Part shown: positions 7,157 to 7,928 of the stretch, piece by piece
Numbering within the stretch: the stretch's first letter is position 1
Layout of the letters: every line of letters starts with the position of its first letter
Source of the DNA: a bacterium
Lineage (GTDB): Bacteria; Verrucomicrobiota; Kiritimatiellia; UBA8416; CAMZLY01
Reading direction: 5' to 3'
Length of the DNA: 7,928 nt
Assembly (NCBI GenBank): GCA_030632465.1
Contig: DAOVUR010000083.1
Coordinates: forward strand, 1-7,928
Program-made: the position numbers and the translations under genes
Notes under the pieces: model-generated
What the model saw: the letters and a program-made list of their open reading frames with translations, nothing else
Told to the model about the DNA's origin: nothing
The model's database searches: none

Positions 7157-7163
7157 GCGGTAG
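7157..7163 (+). promoter_or_regulatory. ops-like element (GCGGTAG) in the leader of the Wzz-type gene
   Basis: The sequence AGCGGTAG matches seven of the eight bases of the ops core GGCGGTAG, where RfaH (a NusG paralogue) is loaded onto RNA polymerase in enterobacterial capsule and LPS operons. It lies 34 nt before the start codon. CCAGG, also found before the core in the JUMPstart element, occurs at 7144-7148 but with a longer gap. The base after the core is A rather than C, which would weaken the ops hairpin. A single 7-nt match could be chance. Confidence 0.25.
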
Positions 7164-7185
7164 ATATCTTACTGAGTAGAAAATT

Positions 7186-7190
7186 AAGGA
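7186..7190 (+). promoter_or_regulatory. Ribosome binding site for the Wzz-type gene
   Basis: AAGGA is placed 7 nt before the ATG at 7198. An out-of-frame ATG at 7193 is only 2 nt away from it and is not usable. Confidence 0.6.
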
Positions 7191-7197
7191 ATATGAA

Positions 7198-7928
7198 ATG
7201 CCACAAGAGATAGAAGAAAATGAGCAGATAGACATTAGATTGTATATAGGAATGGTGTTCTTTCATTGGAAGACTATTGTTGTATGTTTTCTCTACGCAC
7301 TGCTTGGTGGTGTATTGTATATTGATTTTACAGCTCCTCAATATGAGGCAAGTTGCGCTATCTCTATCTTTCGTGATCCTTTAACCACGGTAACTTCAGC
7401 GGCAGGTCAGTGGGCGCGTCCATCTACGCATGCGCGACTATTGTCTAGTGCAGATTCTCGTAATCGTACGGTTGATCAGCTGTTTGATGAGTGGTCGGAG
7501 CAGGTTGGTGGACGGCAGGCGATGGATCTTCCTGTTTCTGCTAGACCTGGTAGGGCAGGTGTTGTGATCTCTGTTAAGTCTGTTAATCGTGATTATGCAA
7601 TAGTTTTTCTTGATACGCTTCTGGCACAGCATGAGGTGCAGTGGCGAAGTAAACAGCGACAATCTATGAGTAATGCCATGAAGGCGCTTCTGGCAGAGAT
7701 TGCTTTGACCGAGGAAAAGATTGAGGAGGCTCAAAACAACATCATAGAGTATATCCGACTAAATGATTTGACGCGCCAGACTATTAGGGCCTCTGTTGAG
7801 GAAGGTTTCATTAAACGTATCATGCATAGGCGGACAGCGCTAGAGACTGAGCTTTTCATGATGGAGACAGCGAATCCTGATCTAAAGAACTCTAATCTTG
7901 CGGTGATATCAGCTGTAGATAGTATGGC
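7198..7928 (+). CDS. Wzz/chain-length-determinant-type polysaccharide co-polymerase, 5' part
   Basis: The frame is open from the ATG at 7198 to the window edge, giving the first 243 residues; the 3' end is missing. A short acidic cytoplasmic N-terminus (QEIEENEQIDIR) is followed by one membrane helix at about 26-42 and then by APQYEA (46-51), the motif that typically follows the first helix in Wzz and GumC/Wzc-type proteins. Residues 52-135 would form the periplasmic alpha/beta base, and about 145-225 are helical with coiled-coil character (AEIALTEEKIEEAQ). Such proteins set polymer length and dock with the OPX channel, which agrees with the OPX gene upstream. Whether a C-terminal tyrosine kinase (BY-kinase) domain follows cannot be seen. 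Its own leader suggests it opens a second transcription unit. Confidence 0.85.
   Translation, partial: MPQEIEENEQIDIRLYIGMVFFHWKTIVVCFLYALLGGVLYIDFTAPQYEASCAISIFRDPLTTVTSAAGQWARPSTHARLLSSADSRNRTVDQLFDEWSEQVGGRQAMDLPVSARPGRAGVVISVKSVNRDYAIVFLDTLLAQHEVQWRSKQRQSMSNAMKALLAEIALTEEKIEEAQNNIIEYIRLNDLTRQTIRASVEEGFIKRIMHRRTALETELFMMETANPDLKNSNLAVISAVDSM

Larger units (their letters stand above)
6816..7197. other. 382-nt intergenic region between the OPX and Wzz-type genes
   Basis: No convincing gene is present. From left to right it holds an unremarkable stretch (6816-6920), a C-rich, G-poor tract (about 6921-6990), a 7-bp inverted repeat with a long loop (6964-7010), an AT-rich stretch with three copies of TTCTATT (7013-7064), an extended -10 promoter candidate (7071-7079), an ops-like GCGGTAG (7157-7163) and the ribosome binding site of gene 4 (7186-7190). 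The base composition differs clearly from the G-rich coding strand on either side. I read it as the end of one transcript and the leader of the next. Confidence 0.6.

Noticed and set aside
7114..7179. 21-codon frame from GTG in the leader of the Wzz-type gene
   Set aside because: It has no proper ribosome binding site and is too short to judge. It overlaps the ops-like element, and nothing supports a leader peptide.
7136..7213. 25-codon frame from ATG overlapping the start of the Wzz-type gene
   Set aside because: It lacks a ribosome binding site, and its overlap with the start of the well-supported gene would be unproductive. It is likely chance.

Overview
The window is part of a cell-surface polysaccharide (EPS) export and protein-sorting locus from a Gram-negative, diderm bacterium. 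The diderm call rests on an outer-membrane beta-barrel gene, a Wza-type lipoprotein (OPX protein) and a Wzz-type inner-membrane protein. Exosortases also occur almost only in diderm bacteria that make EPS. The DNA is moderately AT-rich with many T-ending codons. The unusual exosortase architecture would fit the Planctomycetes-Verrucomicrobia-Lentisphaerae side of the tree at least as well as Proteobacteria, but that is inference and no marker gene is present to settle it.

Layout, all on the + strand: (1) 24-1586, a secreted beta-barrel protein ending in Phe. (2) 1614-5609, a 1331-residue protein that joins a complete exosortase domain (Cys176, Arg221, His242) to about 1000 residues of helical, TPR-like repeats; it starts 27 nt after gene 1. 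(3) 5730-6815, an OPX lipoprotein with a Poly_export domain and two SLBB domains. (4) From 7198 to the window edge, the first 243 residues of a Wzz/chain-length-determinant-type co-polymerase. Gene 3 has its own candidate sigma70 promoter in the 120-nt gap before it. A 382-nt gap before gene 4 holds a C-rich, G-poor tract that looks like a Rho-dependent terminator, an extended -10 promoter candidate, and an element resembling the RfaH ops site 34 nt before the gene 4 start.

Together the products could span the envelope: the Wzz-like protein in the inner membrane sets chain length and contacts the OPX protein, the OPX protein forms the periplasmic channel, and the barrel is a candidate outer-membrane pore. 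The exosortase is predicted to anchor a very long periplasmic TPR arm. Proteobacterial PEP-CTERM/EPS loci encode exosortase and TPR protein as separate genes, so the fusion is the most distinctive feature here. No glycosyltransferase, polymerase, PEP-CTERM-like substrate or regulator gene lies inside the window, so the polymer and the sorted proteins are unknown.
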